Source of the DNA: Candidatus Parcubacteria bacterium
Lineage (GTDB): Bacteria > Patescibacteriota > Minisyncoccia > Phycocordibacterales > Phycocordibacteraceae
Assembly (NCBI GenBank): GCA_027459545.1
Contig: DAIDID010000029.1
Location: 1 to 6,336 of the forward strand
Direction: 5' to 3'
DNA length: 6,336 nucleotides
The position numbers and the translations under genes are program-made. Of the stretch, positions 1 to 5,550 are shown one piece after another; within the stretch, counting starts at the first letter, position 1; the number at the start of each line of letters is the position of its first letter. The notes beneath the pieces were generated by a model that made no database searches, was not told the origin of the DNA, and saw nothing but the letters and a program-made list of their open reading frames with translations.

Positions 1-190
1 GGGGGGACGACGGCTGTGTGCTCGGCACACCCGCTCGTGGTCGAGGCGGCCATGAGAGAGGCCCTCGGCCGAGACGGCTCGGTCCTGATCGAGGCGACCT
101 GCAACCAGGTCAACCAGTACGGCGGCTACAGCGGCATGCTGCCCTCCGATTTCGTGGACTTCGTGCATGCCATAGCCGGGCGGTGCGGCT
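1..190 (+). CDS. gatZ: Internal fragment of a D-tagatose-bisphosphate aldolase class II non-catalytic subunit (GatZ/KbaZ), foreign to the rest of the window
   Basis: Reading from base 1 in frame 1 gives about 63 residues with the hallmarks of the N-terminal region of GatZ/Kba[14 protein letters not shown], then [18 protein letters not shown], then [13 protein letters not shown]. Known family members carry [12 protein letters not shown], EATSNQVxQFGGYTGM and TPADFRxFV in the same order and spacing. GatZ and KbaZ are non-catalytic partners of the class II aldolase that splits tagatose 1,6-bisphosphate in galactitol or N-acetylgalactosamine breakdown; the two paralogues cannot be told apart here. 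The fragment lacks its first codons (the GTG at 16 is an internal valine) and is cut at base 190, where the frame passes without a stop into unrelated sequence. It is strongly G+C-rich with C/G-ending codons, unlike everything after 191, so it probably comes from a different, high-G+C bacterium joined on artificially. Confidence 0.85.
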
Positions 191-191
191 C
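190..191. other. Chimeric join point
   Basis: Composition changes abruptly here from G+C-rich to A+T-rich. To the left, the GatZ/KbaZ frame on the plus strand is still open. To the right, the minus-strand solute-binding protein reads well down to its IGTVTIW segment (Trp codon at 192-194) and then loses family likeness at the very next codon. Both genes are cut within one codon of the same point and neither has a stop. A mis-joined read or chimeric library fragment at a contig end explains this better than recombination. The exact base is uncertain by one or two because the ends could share a base. Confidence 0.8.
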
Positions 192-329
192 CCATATTGT
201 CACAGTACCAATTTTTGAACTGCCGTTATTTGAACTCACTGTCGCAAAAGCAAGAAGACCAGCGAGCCCTAAAAATGCAAAAACTGAAATTAGTATGAGT
301 TCAAAGGGACTTCGTTTTAAAATATCCAT
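191..329 (-). CDS. N-terminus of an extracellular solute-binding protein (ABC-type), truncated
   Basis: About 46 codons remain from the ATG at 329. The product starts with a short basic stretch ([10 protein letters not shown]), has a hydrophobic helix at about residues 9-29 ([20 protein letters not shown]), then a polar Ser/Asn linker and the strand KIGTVTIW at about 39-46. A membrane anchor followed by a (I/V)GTVxIWGT strand is the usual opening of the family 1 solute-binding proteins I associate with Parcubacteria; this match is from memory and rests on few residues. The protein would sit outside the membrane and capture a solute for an ABC importer. It lies 21 bases after the methyltransferase stop on the same strand and is probably the last gene of the train visible here. 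No Shine-Dalgarno sequence is seen. The remainder is lost at the chimeric join. Confidence 0.55.
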
Positions 330-350
330 AAGAGTATGTACGCAGCTCCG

Positions 351-881
351 TTACGGTGCTGTAAATACGATAGCATAGTGATGGGGGCCTGCACGAAAAT
401 CTTTTGCTTTATAAAAACCACCGTGGATAAATAGTTCTTCTGCTTGATGTTCTGTCACTACATGATGTGGTGCTGGACCCATACCACCATATGCTCCTGC
501 CCAATCCACAACGAGCAGTTTTCCTCCACTTTTTATAATGCGCTTTATTTCTGCAACGGCATCTTCCTTATGCTCAAGTTGAAAAAGAATATTTGAAATA
601 ATCACCGCGTCCATCGACTGATCACGGAGTTTGGTGCCTCCTTTTTTTTCAACATTTCCCCAAATAGTTTCGATGTTGTTTTTTCCTGCTCGATGTCCTG
701 AATCCTTAAGATGCTTTAGAATATCTTCTTGCACATCGACGGCGTACACGCGGCCACTATTTCCAACGCTCGCTGCTGCAGCGAGCGTATAGTGGCCGCT
801 CCCTGCTCCGAGATCAGCAACCTTCATGCCATCACGTAGTCCCATTTGAAGAATATTTGATCTCGGCTCGCTAAAGTTCAT
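351..881 (-). CDS. Class I SAM-dependent methyltransferase
   Basis: The 176-residue product has the Rossmann-fold methyltransferase order. Motif [13 protein letters not shown], lies at residues 21-32; the acidic residue that contacts the SAM ribose is in RVYAVD (D49); motif IV is [13 protein letters not shown] at about 90-102; the post-motif strand is [11 protein letters not shown] at 117-127. This is the Methyltransf_11/UbiE-like layout of a small cytosolic enzyme that moves a methyl group from SAM to an unknown acceptor. No substrate domain is attached, so no target can be named. The length is complete for a minimal enzyme of this class. The ATG at 881 lies 9 bases after the preceding stop, so translation is probably coupled to the upstream gene; I see no Shine-Dalgarno sequence. 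The codons for residues 28-44 contain a long perfect-arm hairpin, described separately. Confidence 0.85.
   Translation of the reverse strand: MNFSEPRSNILQMGLRDGMKVADLGAGSGHYTLAAAASVGNSGRVYAVDVQEDILKHLKDSGHRAGKNNIETIWGNVEKKGGTKLRDQSMDAVIISNILFQLEHKEDAVAEIKRIIKSGGKLLVVDWAGAYGGMGPAPHHVVTEHQAEELFIHGGFYKAKDFRAGPHHYAIVFTAP
750..799. repeat. 50-base hairpin-forming inverted repeat inside the methyltransferase gene
   Basis: Outer arms GCGGCCACTAT (750-760) and ATAGTGGCCGC (789-799) are exact reverse complements. Inner arms ACGCTCGCTGC (766-776) and GCAGCGAGCGT (778-788) are also exact, around a single T at 777. Only TTCCA (761-765) is unpaired, as a bulge on one side. About 20 pairs can form in the folded strand. 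The repeat covers the codons just after the SAM-binding glycine motif ([16 protein letters not shown]), and the protein there keeps normal family length, so this is not an insertion. No U-run follows on either strand, so it is not a standard terminator. Confidence 0.85.
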
Positions 882-890
882 ACGGGTGGA

Positions 891-1244
891 TTAGTCTAAA
901 TCAGATGAAAGTGAAGCTACTCCGTCTTTACTAATTAAAATCGAAACTGGATATCCTCCTGGAATTGTAATGTTGACACTCAGCTCGGCGTTATTTCGCT
1001 CCTCTAGCGTTCTGTCTGTATCATAGGGAATTTTACGATCGGAATCTGGTAGTGCATTAAAATTTTTTATGCTTTCTTGCAAATTTTCCAACGAAGGACT
1101 TAGACTAAATATTTTCTCAAATGCATTGAATCCACTTTCTGGGAGTTTTTTGAGTTCAGCGAAAACTTTTTCACGCTGTGCGTCCTCAGTATGTTCTGGA
1201 AGTTGTGGTTGTGATGGCGAAGTAGGAAATGTATCAAGGCTCAT
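891..1244 (-). CDS. Hypothetical protein, 117 residues
   Basis: I do not recognise this gene. The product has a Pro/Gln/Ser-rich, probably disordered N-terminus (residues 1-18), a charged helical middle (about 20-66) and a C-terminal part of alternating hydrophobic residues (LSVNITIPGGYPVSILIS, about 88-105) that looks like two or three beta strands. There is no signal peptide, membrane helix or Cys/His metal site, so it is probably cytosolic. The ATG at 1244 follows a likely extended -10 promoter and a pair of direct repeats, and the gene ends 9 bases before the methyltransferase start. It is therefore probably co-transcribed with the methyltransferase. The minus-strand frame, tight spacing and ordinary codon use make it a real gene despite the lack of a family. 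Confidence 0.7.
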   Translation of the reverse strand: MSLDTFPTSPSQPQLPEHTEDAQREKVFAELKKLPESGFNAFEKIFSLSPSLENLQESIKNFNALPDSDRKIPYDTDRTLEERNNAELSVNITIPGGYPVSILISKDGVASLSSDLD

Positions 1245-1249
1245 ATATA

Positions 1250-1271
1250 AATAACCCTAACTAATAACCCT
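1250..1271. repeat. Two direct repeats of AATAACCCT in the leader of the gene at 1244
   Basis: AATAACCCT occurs at 1250-1258 and again at 1263-1271, a 13-base period. On the transcribed minus strand this reads AGGGTTATT twice. The distal copy overlaps the predicted transcription start (about 1268) and the proximal copy lies just before the start codon. They could be an operator or a paired RNA-protein site. A chance repeat in A+T-rich sequence is also possible. Confidence 0.4.
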
Positions 1272-1274
1272 TTT

Positions 1275-1283
1275 AGTATAGCA
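1275..1283 (-). promoter_or_regulatory. Probable extended -10 promoter (TGCTATACT) within the gene train
   Basis: The minus strand reads TGCTATACT from 1283 to 1275: a TGn extension followed by TATACT, one base from the TATAAT consensus. No convincing -35 lies 16-18 bases upstream, as is usual for extended -10 promoters. The start site would be near 1268, giving a leader of about 23 bases before the ATG at 1244. It would let the genes from 1244 to 191 be expressed apart from gyrA. Confidence 0.5.
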
Positions 1284-1294
1284 GAAACTTCTAG

Positions 1295-1669
1295 CTACGA
1301 TGCTGGATATGCTTCTTTAAAGGCCTTAATAAAGTTTTCAGATAAAGAGCGTATAATCGCATCATTTGGTGAGTCTTCATTATATTCAAAAAAAATACTT
1401 TTTAGTAAAGCAAACGCTTGTGCTCGATGCGTTCCAGAATTTTCTACAACATGCACTTTTCTAGCAAGCACTTCATCTTGAAGCTCAAGTAAGATACTGC
1501 CTTCCAGACCCATTTCAATAAACTCTTCAATTTTTTCTTCAAATGCAATTTCCGCAAGTCTTAATCTCCCCTCTTTTTCTTCTTCTTTGATTCTCTCTTC
1601 TTCCTCTTTTGAGCGATTGTCATTTGCTGCTCGCGTAAATTGTATTGGTGGAGTAGGTCTTTCATTCAT
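1295..1669 (-). CDS. Hypothetical charged helical protein, 124 residues
   Basis: I do not recognise this gene. After a short Pro-rich N-terminus (residues 1-12) comes a dense run of Glu, Lys and Arg (about 19-36) that probably forms a single long helix or coiled coil. A mixed amphipathic helical region runs to the C-terminus (FIKAFKEAYPAS). There is no signal peptide, membrane segment or catalytic motif. The gene begins 28 bases after the gyrA stop and ends 50 bases before the next start, all on the minus strand, so it is probably co-transcribed with gyrA. No Shine-Dalgarno sequence precedes the ATG at 1669. The purine-rich coding strand comes from the Glu/Lys codons and is not a low-complexity artefact. 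A short helical adaptor or nucleic-acid-associated protein is possible, but nothing proves it. Confidence 0.7.
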   Translation of the reverse strand: MNERPTPPIQFTRAANDNRSKEEEERIKEEEKEGRLRLAEIAFEEKIEEFIEMGLEGSILLELQDEVLARKVHVVENSGTHRAQAFALLKSIFFEYNEDSPNDAIIRSLSENFIKAFKEAYPAS

Positions 1670-1697
1670 ACGTGCAGAAATGAATTTATTTTAAAAT

Positions 1698-3413
1698 CTA
1701 TAAAGCTACCATTGAAGCAATACTGTCGCCTTCTCGCATTTTCATTATTCGTACGCCCTGTGTTGCGCGAGAGAGGGATGGAATACTTGTGGCTGGAACA
1801 CGTATAACTTGGCCTTTCTTTGAAATAACAACAATCTCTTCTTCCTTCATCTCCTCACCTACAAGGACTTTTGCACCGATTATTTCACCTGTCTTTGTGG
1901 TGACTTCTGCTGTTTTCATACCTGATCCACCACGACCCTGTATCTTATATTCTTCCATTGAAGTCTGCTTGCCATAGCCATTTGCCATAATTACAAGCAG
2001 TGATGCGTGCTTATCGTTTCCTGAAATAACTTCGGAAGACACTACTCTATCTCCTTTTTTAACCGTCATACCGCGTACTCCCGCAGCAGCGCGTCCCATC
2101 GCGCGAGTTTCAGCTTCCTCAAATCGAATCGACTGTCCTTTTGCCGTAACTATCGAAATACTATCTCCTTCAGACGCAAGATGTGCTGCCACGAGCTTAT
2201 CTCCGCCCTTAAGACTTATTGCAAGAATTCCCGAACGTCGCACATCGGCGAAGTTTTTAGCCTCAACTTTTTTTACTACTCCTTCAGTTGTGACAAAGAA
2301 AACTGATTGCGCATCTTTTGCTGCGCCTTTTGGTACTGCCAACACGCTTGTTACTTTTTCTTCTGAAGCAAGTGGTAAGAAATTCATAATTGACTTCCCT
2401 TTTGTGGCACGACGTCCTTCTGGAAGTTCATACATTTTCATTTGGTACGCTTTACCGAAATCCGTAAAAAAGAGTAAGTCAGAATGCGCGGATGCCTTGA
2501 GGAAGTGAGTAACTACATCTTCTTCCTTTGTAGACATATCAATAACGCCAACTCCTCCGCGCTTTTGGACTTTGTATTCATCGGGATTCGTACGCTTCAC
2601 ATATCCACCTGCAGTAAGCACAAGAACTGACTCGTCATCAGGTACGAGATCTTCTACTGAAATATTTTTTACTCCGCCTTTTACAATTTTCGTGCGACGA
2701 TCATCTCCAAACTTCTCACCAACTGCTATAAGTTCTTCACGAACCACTTTTAAAATACTCTTATCGGTAGCAAGAATTTTTTTAAGCGCAGTGATAAGCG
2801 CCTGTATTTCTGCAAGTTCGTCTTCAATTTTTTTACGCTCAAGACCAGCGAGTGTTTGAAGGCGCATTGCGAGAATTGCTGCTGTTTGAATTTGCGTAAA
2901 TGCAAATTTTTTCATGAGTGCAGCGCTTGCAGTTGGAACATCTTTTGATGCGCGGATAATCTTTATGACTTCATCTATATGATCGAGTGCTTTTGAAAGA
3001 CCAAGAAGCACGTGTTCGCGCTCTTCTGCTTTTCGCAATTCGTACTCAGTACGACGCTTCACGACTATTCGGCGGTGCTTTATAAATTCTTCAAGAATTC
3101 CCTTAAGTGAGAGCGTTTGTGGTACTCCATCTACAAGCGCAAGCATGTTGTAGTGAAAGGTACTTTCAAGCTCAGTGTGCTTATAGAGATTATTGAGCAC
3201 AGCTTGCGGATGCGCTGTGCCTTTGAGCTCAACTACTACCCGTATATCTTCGGCTGACTCATCGCGCAAATCCTTTATACCTTCGAGTTTTTTATCTCGC
3301 ACTAAATCCGCAATACGTGTAATTAAATCCGCCTTGTTTACACGGTACGGAATTGACGTAATGATGATCGACGTTCCCTTTTTTTCTTCAACAATTTCTG
3401 CGTTACCTCGCAC
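1698..3413 (-). CDS. gyrA: DNA gyrase subunit A, C-terminal fragment (tower, coiled coil and beta-pinwheel)
   Basis: This is the downstream part of the gene that begins at 4165. The homologous frame opens after a TGA at 3479-3477 and reads [16 protein letters not shown] before the GTG at 3413, so that GTG is an internal valine and not a natural start. From 3413 the 571 residues hold the tower domain (about 1-110), the coiled coil with its exit-gate knob (about 110-245, including LAMRLQTLAGLERKKIEDE) and the C-terminal pinwheel that wraps DNA. The pinwheel begins with a GyrA-box-like QKRGGVG at 283-289, and a related QGRGGSG appears at about 492-498. These boxes separate gyrase from the ParC paralogue. 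With the missing bases restored, full GyrA would be about 826 residues, a normal length. On its own the fragment lacks the active-site tyrosine and cannot function. Confidence 0.9.
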   Translation of the reverse strand: MRGNAEIVEEKKGTSIIITSIPYRVNKADLITRIADLVRDKKLEGIKDLRDESAEDIRVVVELKGTAHPQAVLNNLYKHTELESTFHYNMLALVDGVPQTLSLKGILEEFIKHRRIVVKRRTEYELRKAEEREHVLLGLSKALDHIDEVIKIIRASKDVPTASAALMKKFAFTQIQTAAILAMRLQTLAGLERKKIEDELAEIQALITALKKILATDKSILKVVREELIAVGEKFGDDRRTKIVKGGVKNISVEDLVPDDESVLVLTAGGYVKRTNPDEYKVQKRGGVGVIDMSTKEEDVVTHFLKASAHSDLLFFTDFGKAYQMKMYELPEGRRATKGKSIMNFLPLASEEKVTSVLAVPKGAAKDAQSVFFVTTEGVVKKVEAKNFADVRRSGILAISLKGGDKLVAAHLASEGDSISIVTAKGQSIRFEEAETRAMGRAAAGVRGMTVKKGDRVVSSEVISGNDKHASLLVIMANGYGKQTSMEEYKIQGRGGSGMKTAEVTTKTGEIIGAKVLVGEEMKEEEIVVISKKGQVIRVPATSIPSLSRATQGVRIMKMREGDSIASMVAL

Positions 3414-3448
3414 TACAACACCTCCTCGTCCACTTGTGTACGCTTGCT

Positions 3449-4165
3449 TTATATCTGCTTGATTAAAAGTGGAAAATCAGGACCCTTTACAAACTCTAGC
3501 AAATCATCAGTAGTAGCATCTGGATTATCTATGAGGTGTGCAGTTGCTCCAACCACTTCCCTCAAATTATGCGTAGGGATATTGGTTGCCATACCAACGG
3601 CGATGCCAAGCGCGCCATTTAAAAGCAAATTTGGCACTGCAGCTGGAAGCACTGTTGGCTCTTGTTTAGACGCATCAAAGTTTGGAACCCATTCAACGGT
3701 GTCTTTTTCCAAGTCTCGAAGCATTTCTTCTGAAATGCGCGACATCTTTGCTTCAGTATAGCGATATGCTGCAGGTGGATCACCATCTACTGAGCCAAAA
3801 TTACCTTGCCCCTGCACTAGTAGATAGCGCGTAGAAAAATCCTGAGCGAGACGTACCATTGCGTCATATACCGATGTATCTCCGTGCGGATGATACGATC
3901 CCAGCACTTCTCCCACTACCGTTGCAGATTTCCTATACTTAGCAGTTGGAGTAAGTCCCGTTTGACGCATTGCATATAAAATTCTTCGGTGGACGGGCTT
4001 GAGTCCATCGCGCACATCAGGTAATGCACGAGAAGTGATGACCGACATCGCATAATCAAGATACGAAGAACGCATTTCTCCAGTTATTGACTGGTCGATT
4101 ATATTTATGTGCGGAACTGCATCAGGATTTACTGCGTCTTTGTCTTTCTGTGTTGTTTTTGCCAT
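3449..4165 (-). CDS. gyrA: DNA gyrase subunit A, N-terminal fragment (breakage-reunion domain)
   Basis: GyrA binds and cuts the DNA gate of gyrase (A2B2), which puts negative supercoils into DNA at the cost of ATP. The 238-residue frame has [30 protein letters not shown] (about 37-66), the winged-helix element with [11 protein letters not shown] (91-101), and the catalytic tyrosine in AAYRYTE (Y136, matching E. coli Y122, after R135). At the quinolone-contact positions it has Thr97 (E. coli Ser83) and Asp101 (E. coli Asp87), both common wild-type states. It reads correctly to GPDFP (residues 228-232), then changes to LLIKQI and stops at 3449, because bases are missing near 3468. It begins 9 bases after the preceding stop, with no Shine-Dalgarno sequence. 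Confidence 0.92.
   Translation of the reverse strand: MAKTTQKDKDAVNPDAVPHINIIDQSITGEMRSSYLDYAMSVITSRALPDVRDGLKPVHRRILYAMRQTGLTPTAKYRKSATVVGEVLGSYHPHGDTSVYDAMVRLAQDFSTRYLLVQGQGNFGSVDGDPPAAYRYTEAKMSRISEEMLRDLEKDTVEWVPNFDASKQEPTVLPAAVPNLLLNGALGIAVGMATNIPTHNLREVVGATAHLIDNPDATTDDLLEFVKGPDFPLLIKQI
3464..3476 (-). other. gyrA: Frameshift in gyrA: likely 13-base deletion removing the TGG motif after GPDFP
   Basis: In most GyrA proteins GPDFP is followed by TGG, two hydrophobic residues and then the segment that here reads [16 protein letters not shown]. In this sequence only two bases (CT, 3469-3468) separate the Pro codon (3472-3470) from the Phe codon (3467-3465), where 15 are expected. The net loss of 13 bases moves the reading frame by one. 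The whole gene would otherwise span 4165 to 1698. Because gyrA is normally essential and both halves are otherwise intact, an assembly error or a minor-variant deletion is more likely than natural decay. Confidence 0.8.
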
Positions 4166-4174
4166 ATAAAAATA

Positions 4175-4573
4175 CTAAAAAGGAATTACAGTTTGCTCGG
4201 TCGTTGTTGCTGTATCTGAAGCAGGAATCGCATCTTCTACCTGAAGAGCAGCGGGTGCTGGAGGCGCAGTTGATATACCAACTGCTGCAAGTAGTTTTGA
4301 AAATGTCGACTGTTGTGGAATAGCACCAAAAGCATTTGAGGCGCCTGCACCTGCGATGTTTGTAGCAGTATCACTACTACCTAAAGATGAATCAGCTACC
4401 GCTCCGTTTCCAACAGTACTTTCTGGAAATCCTAGAGAGAGCGTTCCTGAAAAAAGTAATCCGAAGAACCACACTGCAGTTATAGCTCCCGTTATGCCAG
4501 TAGCTGTCCCAAGCGCAATGCGTTTACGAATGTGCTCTGGTTTTGATTGAAGTCGCTCAATAAAATTTCTCAT
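4175..4573 (-). CDS. Hypothetical single-pass membrane protein, 132 residues
   Basis: I do not recognise a family. The N-terminus is basic (MRNFIERLQSKPEHIRKR) and is followed by one clear membrane helix at about residues 21-43 (ITGAITAVWFFGLLFSGTL). By the positive-inside rule the remaining 90 or so residues lie outside the membrane. That tail is rich in Ala, Ser, Thr, Gly and Pro (for example STAPPAPAALQ) and low in charge, like a flexible stalk or disordered linker. There is no lipobox or sortase motif. The gene starts 21 bases after the MBL-fold gene and its stop lies 9 bases before gyrA, so it is probably co-transcribed with both. No Shine-Dalgarno sequence is seen. Small anchored proteins with Ala/Ser/Thr-rich tails are common in this lineage, but the role is unknown. 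Confidence 0.75.
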   Translation of the reverse strand: MRNFIERLQSKPEHIRKRIALGTATGITGAITAVWFFGLLFSGTLSLGFPESTVGNGAVADSSLGSSDTATNIAGAGASNAFGAIPQQSTFSKLLAAVGISTAPPAPAALQVEDAIPASDTATTTEQTVIPF

Positions 4574-4594
4574 ATCTATTTTAGTGACTCTTAT

Positions 4595-5254
4595 CTATGG
4601 TGTAATAACTATGATAGCACCATCTTTATCTTGTGTGTCTTTCTTTTTTATAGTGAGCTTATCGACTGTCTCAGATGCACCTCCTTCCTCCTTTATATAG
4701 TGTTCAAGTGCGCCTTTTTCACCCATACCACTCCAGTGCATAGGAATTACTATTTTTGGCTCTAAAATTGTAGCAAGCTTTGCAGCACCCGCAGCATCTA
4801 GAACTCCGTTCCCTCCAACTGGCACAAAAAGGACGTCAATGTCATCAATTGCTTCTCGTGCCTCAAGTGAAAGCGCTGGTTCAGCAAGAGCACCTAAATG
4901 CACGAGTGTCATTCCTTCGAGCTTTACCGCATATACTGTATTTGTAGCTTCTAACTGACCTTTTGAAAGACCATACTCACTTTTTGTAAGAAAGCCCTGT
5001 ACAGTTACTCCTCCTTTTTCATATTCTCCAGGACCAGATATTACAAACACCTCTTTACCAGCAGAAGAAACTTCAGCAGCGCCATTCATATCTGGGTGAT
5101 TTCTTGAAATAAGCGCTATGTCCGAACCGAAGCGAACTGGAGAAAGTGAAGTAGCTCCAGACTGAGATGAGGCTTTTGAGATAGGATCAAATACTAGTGT
5201 AAGATCACCAAAAGACACTTTAAAGCACTGCCCACCATGATGCGTTATTACCAT
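4595..5254 (-). CDS. MBL-fold (UlaG/UPF0173-like) protein with eroded metal ligands
   Basis: The 219-residue product follows the metallo-beta-lactamase fold of the UlaG/UPF0173 type. The opening is ITHHGGQCFKVSFGDLTLVFDP (about 3-24); then come SGPGEYEKGGVTVQGF (about 73-88), VHLGAL (118-123), DVLFVPVGGNGVLD (140-153) and the closing KIVIPMHW (167-174). In active enzymes the loop after the third strand reads HxHxDH; here it is RNHPDM (51-56), so His51 and His56 are replaced by Arg and Met, leaving His53 and Asp55. The Asp of the usual HxGD motif is also replaced (HLGA, A122). His119, Asp153 and His173 remain. The two-metal hydrolase centre is therefore probably incomplete, and the protein may bind rather than hydrolyse, or use one metal. 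I recall similar NHPDMN forms in parcubacterial relatives. It is the first gene of the minus-strand train, with a -10 box directly before its ATG. Confidence 0.8.
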   Translation of the reverse strand: MVITHHGGQCFKVSFGDLTLVFDPISKASSQSGATSLSPVRFGSDIALISRNHPDMNGAAEVSSAGKEVFVISGPGEYEKGGVTVQGFLTKSEYGLSKGQLEATNTVYAVKLEGMTLVHLGALAEPALSLEAREAIDDIDVLFVPVGGNGVLDAAGAAKLATILEPKIVIPMHWSGMGEKGALEHYIKEEGGASETVDKLTIKKKDTQDKDGAIIVITP

Positions 5255-5260
5255 GAGCTA

Positions 5261-5266
5261 ATTATA
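5261..5266 (-). promoter_or_regulatory. Consensus -10 box placed for leaderless transcription of the MBL-fold gene
   Basis: The minus strand reads TATAAT from 5266 to 5261, an exact consensus match, with only 6 bases before the ATG at 5254. Transcription normally begins about 7 bases after a -10 box, which would be the A of the ATG itself. The best -35-like match is TTGCTC (5293-5288) with a long 21-base spacer, so the -35 is weak. No ribosome binding site would fit. Confidence 0.6.
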
Positions 5267-5285
5267 ACGCATGTGAGGAAGCTTC

Positions 5286-5299
5286 GCGAGCAAACTCGC
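5286..5299. repeat. Small inverted repeat between the divergent promoters
   Basis: GCGAG (5286-5290) and CTCGC (5295-5299) are exact reverse complements around CAAA. The repeat overlaps the weak -35-like region of the minus-strand promoter and lies about 23 bases before the plus-strand -35. It could be an operator acting on both promoters. Five base pairs is short enough to be chance. Confidence 0.35.
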
Positions 5300-5321
5300 T
5301 TAGTATGCTTTTGTATTTCAG

Positions 5322-5351
5322 TTGACATTGATCAAAGCTCAGTGCTAATAT
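5322..5351 (+). promoter_or_regulatory. Strong sigma-70-type promoter for the 54-codon gene
   Basis: A perfect TTGACA -35 lies at 5322-5327. An 18-base spacer separates it from TAATAT (5346-5351), which is preceded by a TGC extension (5343-5345). Having both a consensus -35 and an extended -10 makes this the best promoter in the window. The start site would be near 5358, giving a leader of about 26 bases before the ATG at 5384. Confidence 0.75.
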
Positions 5352-5383
5352 TTTCACAACTCGCATAATAGCAGGGATATACA

Positions 5384-5548
5384 ATGACGAATGAACCTTT
5401 CCAACAGCAAGTTGGATGGTGGCCTCAAATTTCGAGGAGAGTTCCTGAACAACAAAATCAGGGGATTCGTGAAAAAATTGAGGACGCTAGCGCCGCAAAC
5501 GATGACGCACCAAAGGAGGTGCCTAAAATCGTGAACTCGGAGGGCTGA
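5384..5548 (+). CDS. Small protein of 54 residues in its own transcription unit
   Basis: I recognise no family. The frame starts at an ATG with an AGGGA purine run 6 bases before it (5373-5377), the closest thing to a Shine-Dalgarno sequence in the window, and ends at a TGA at 5546-5548. The product opens MTNEPFQQQVGWWPQISRRV, with a Trp pair at 12-13, and continues with a polar Gln/Asn-rich stretch, then a hydrophilic acidic C-terminal half containing IREKIEDA and ending NSEG. It has no membrane helix, signal peptide or cysteines, so it is probably a soluble, partly disordered cytosolic protein. A strong promoter stands about 26 bases upstream of the start, and a perfect palindrome begins two bases after the stop. 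This makes it a free-standing gene divergent from the MBL-fold gene. It could alternatively be a structural small RNA, though the start, purine run and stop all fit coding. Confidence 0.6.
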   Translation: MTNEPFQQQVGWWPQISRRVPEQQNQGIREKIEDASAANDDAPKEVPKIVNSEG

Positions 5549-5550
5549 TA

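Noticed and set aside
126..329. The 67-residue minus-strand frame as a complete small membrane protein
   Set aside because: After the Trp at 192-194 it reads antisense through foreign G+C-rich sequence. Only the first 46 or so residues are authentic, and the gene is truncated.
16..378. A single 120-residue protein reading through from the GatZ-like part into the following sequence
   Set aside because: Family likeness ends at base 190. The rest is antisense to the solute-binding protein and methyltransferase genes, so the product is an artefact of the join.
1540..1625. A low-complexity pyrimidine-rich stretch as a repeat element
   Set aside because: It is the complement of Glu/Lys codons in a charged helical protein and has no regular period.
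2290..2859. Plus-strand frames lying within gyrA
   Set aside because: They are antisense to well-conserved GyrA coding sequence and show no start signals or recognisable proteins.
3449..3480. Programmed -1 frameshifting in gyrA
   Set aside because: No canonical slippery heptamer or following structure is evident, and a slip would still leave out the conserved Gly-Gly. A deletion explains the data more simply.
3900..3925. A quinolone-resistance change in GyrA
   Set aside because: Thr at the E. coli Ser83 position and Asp at Asp87 occur as wild type in many bacteria, so resistance cannot be inferred.
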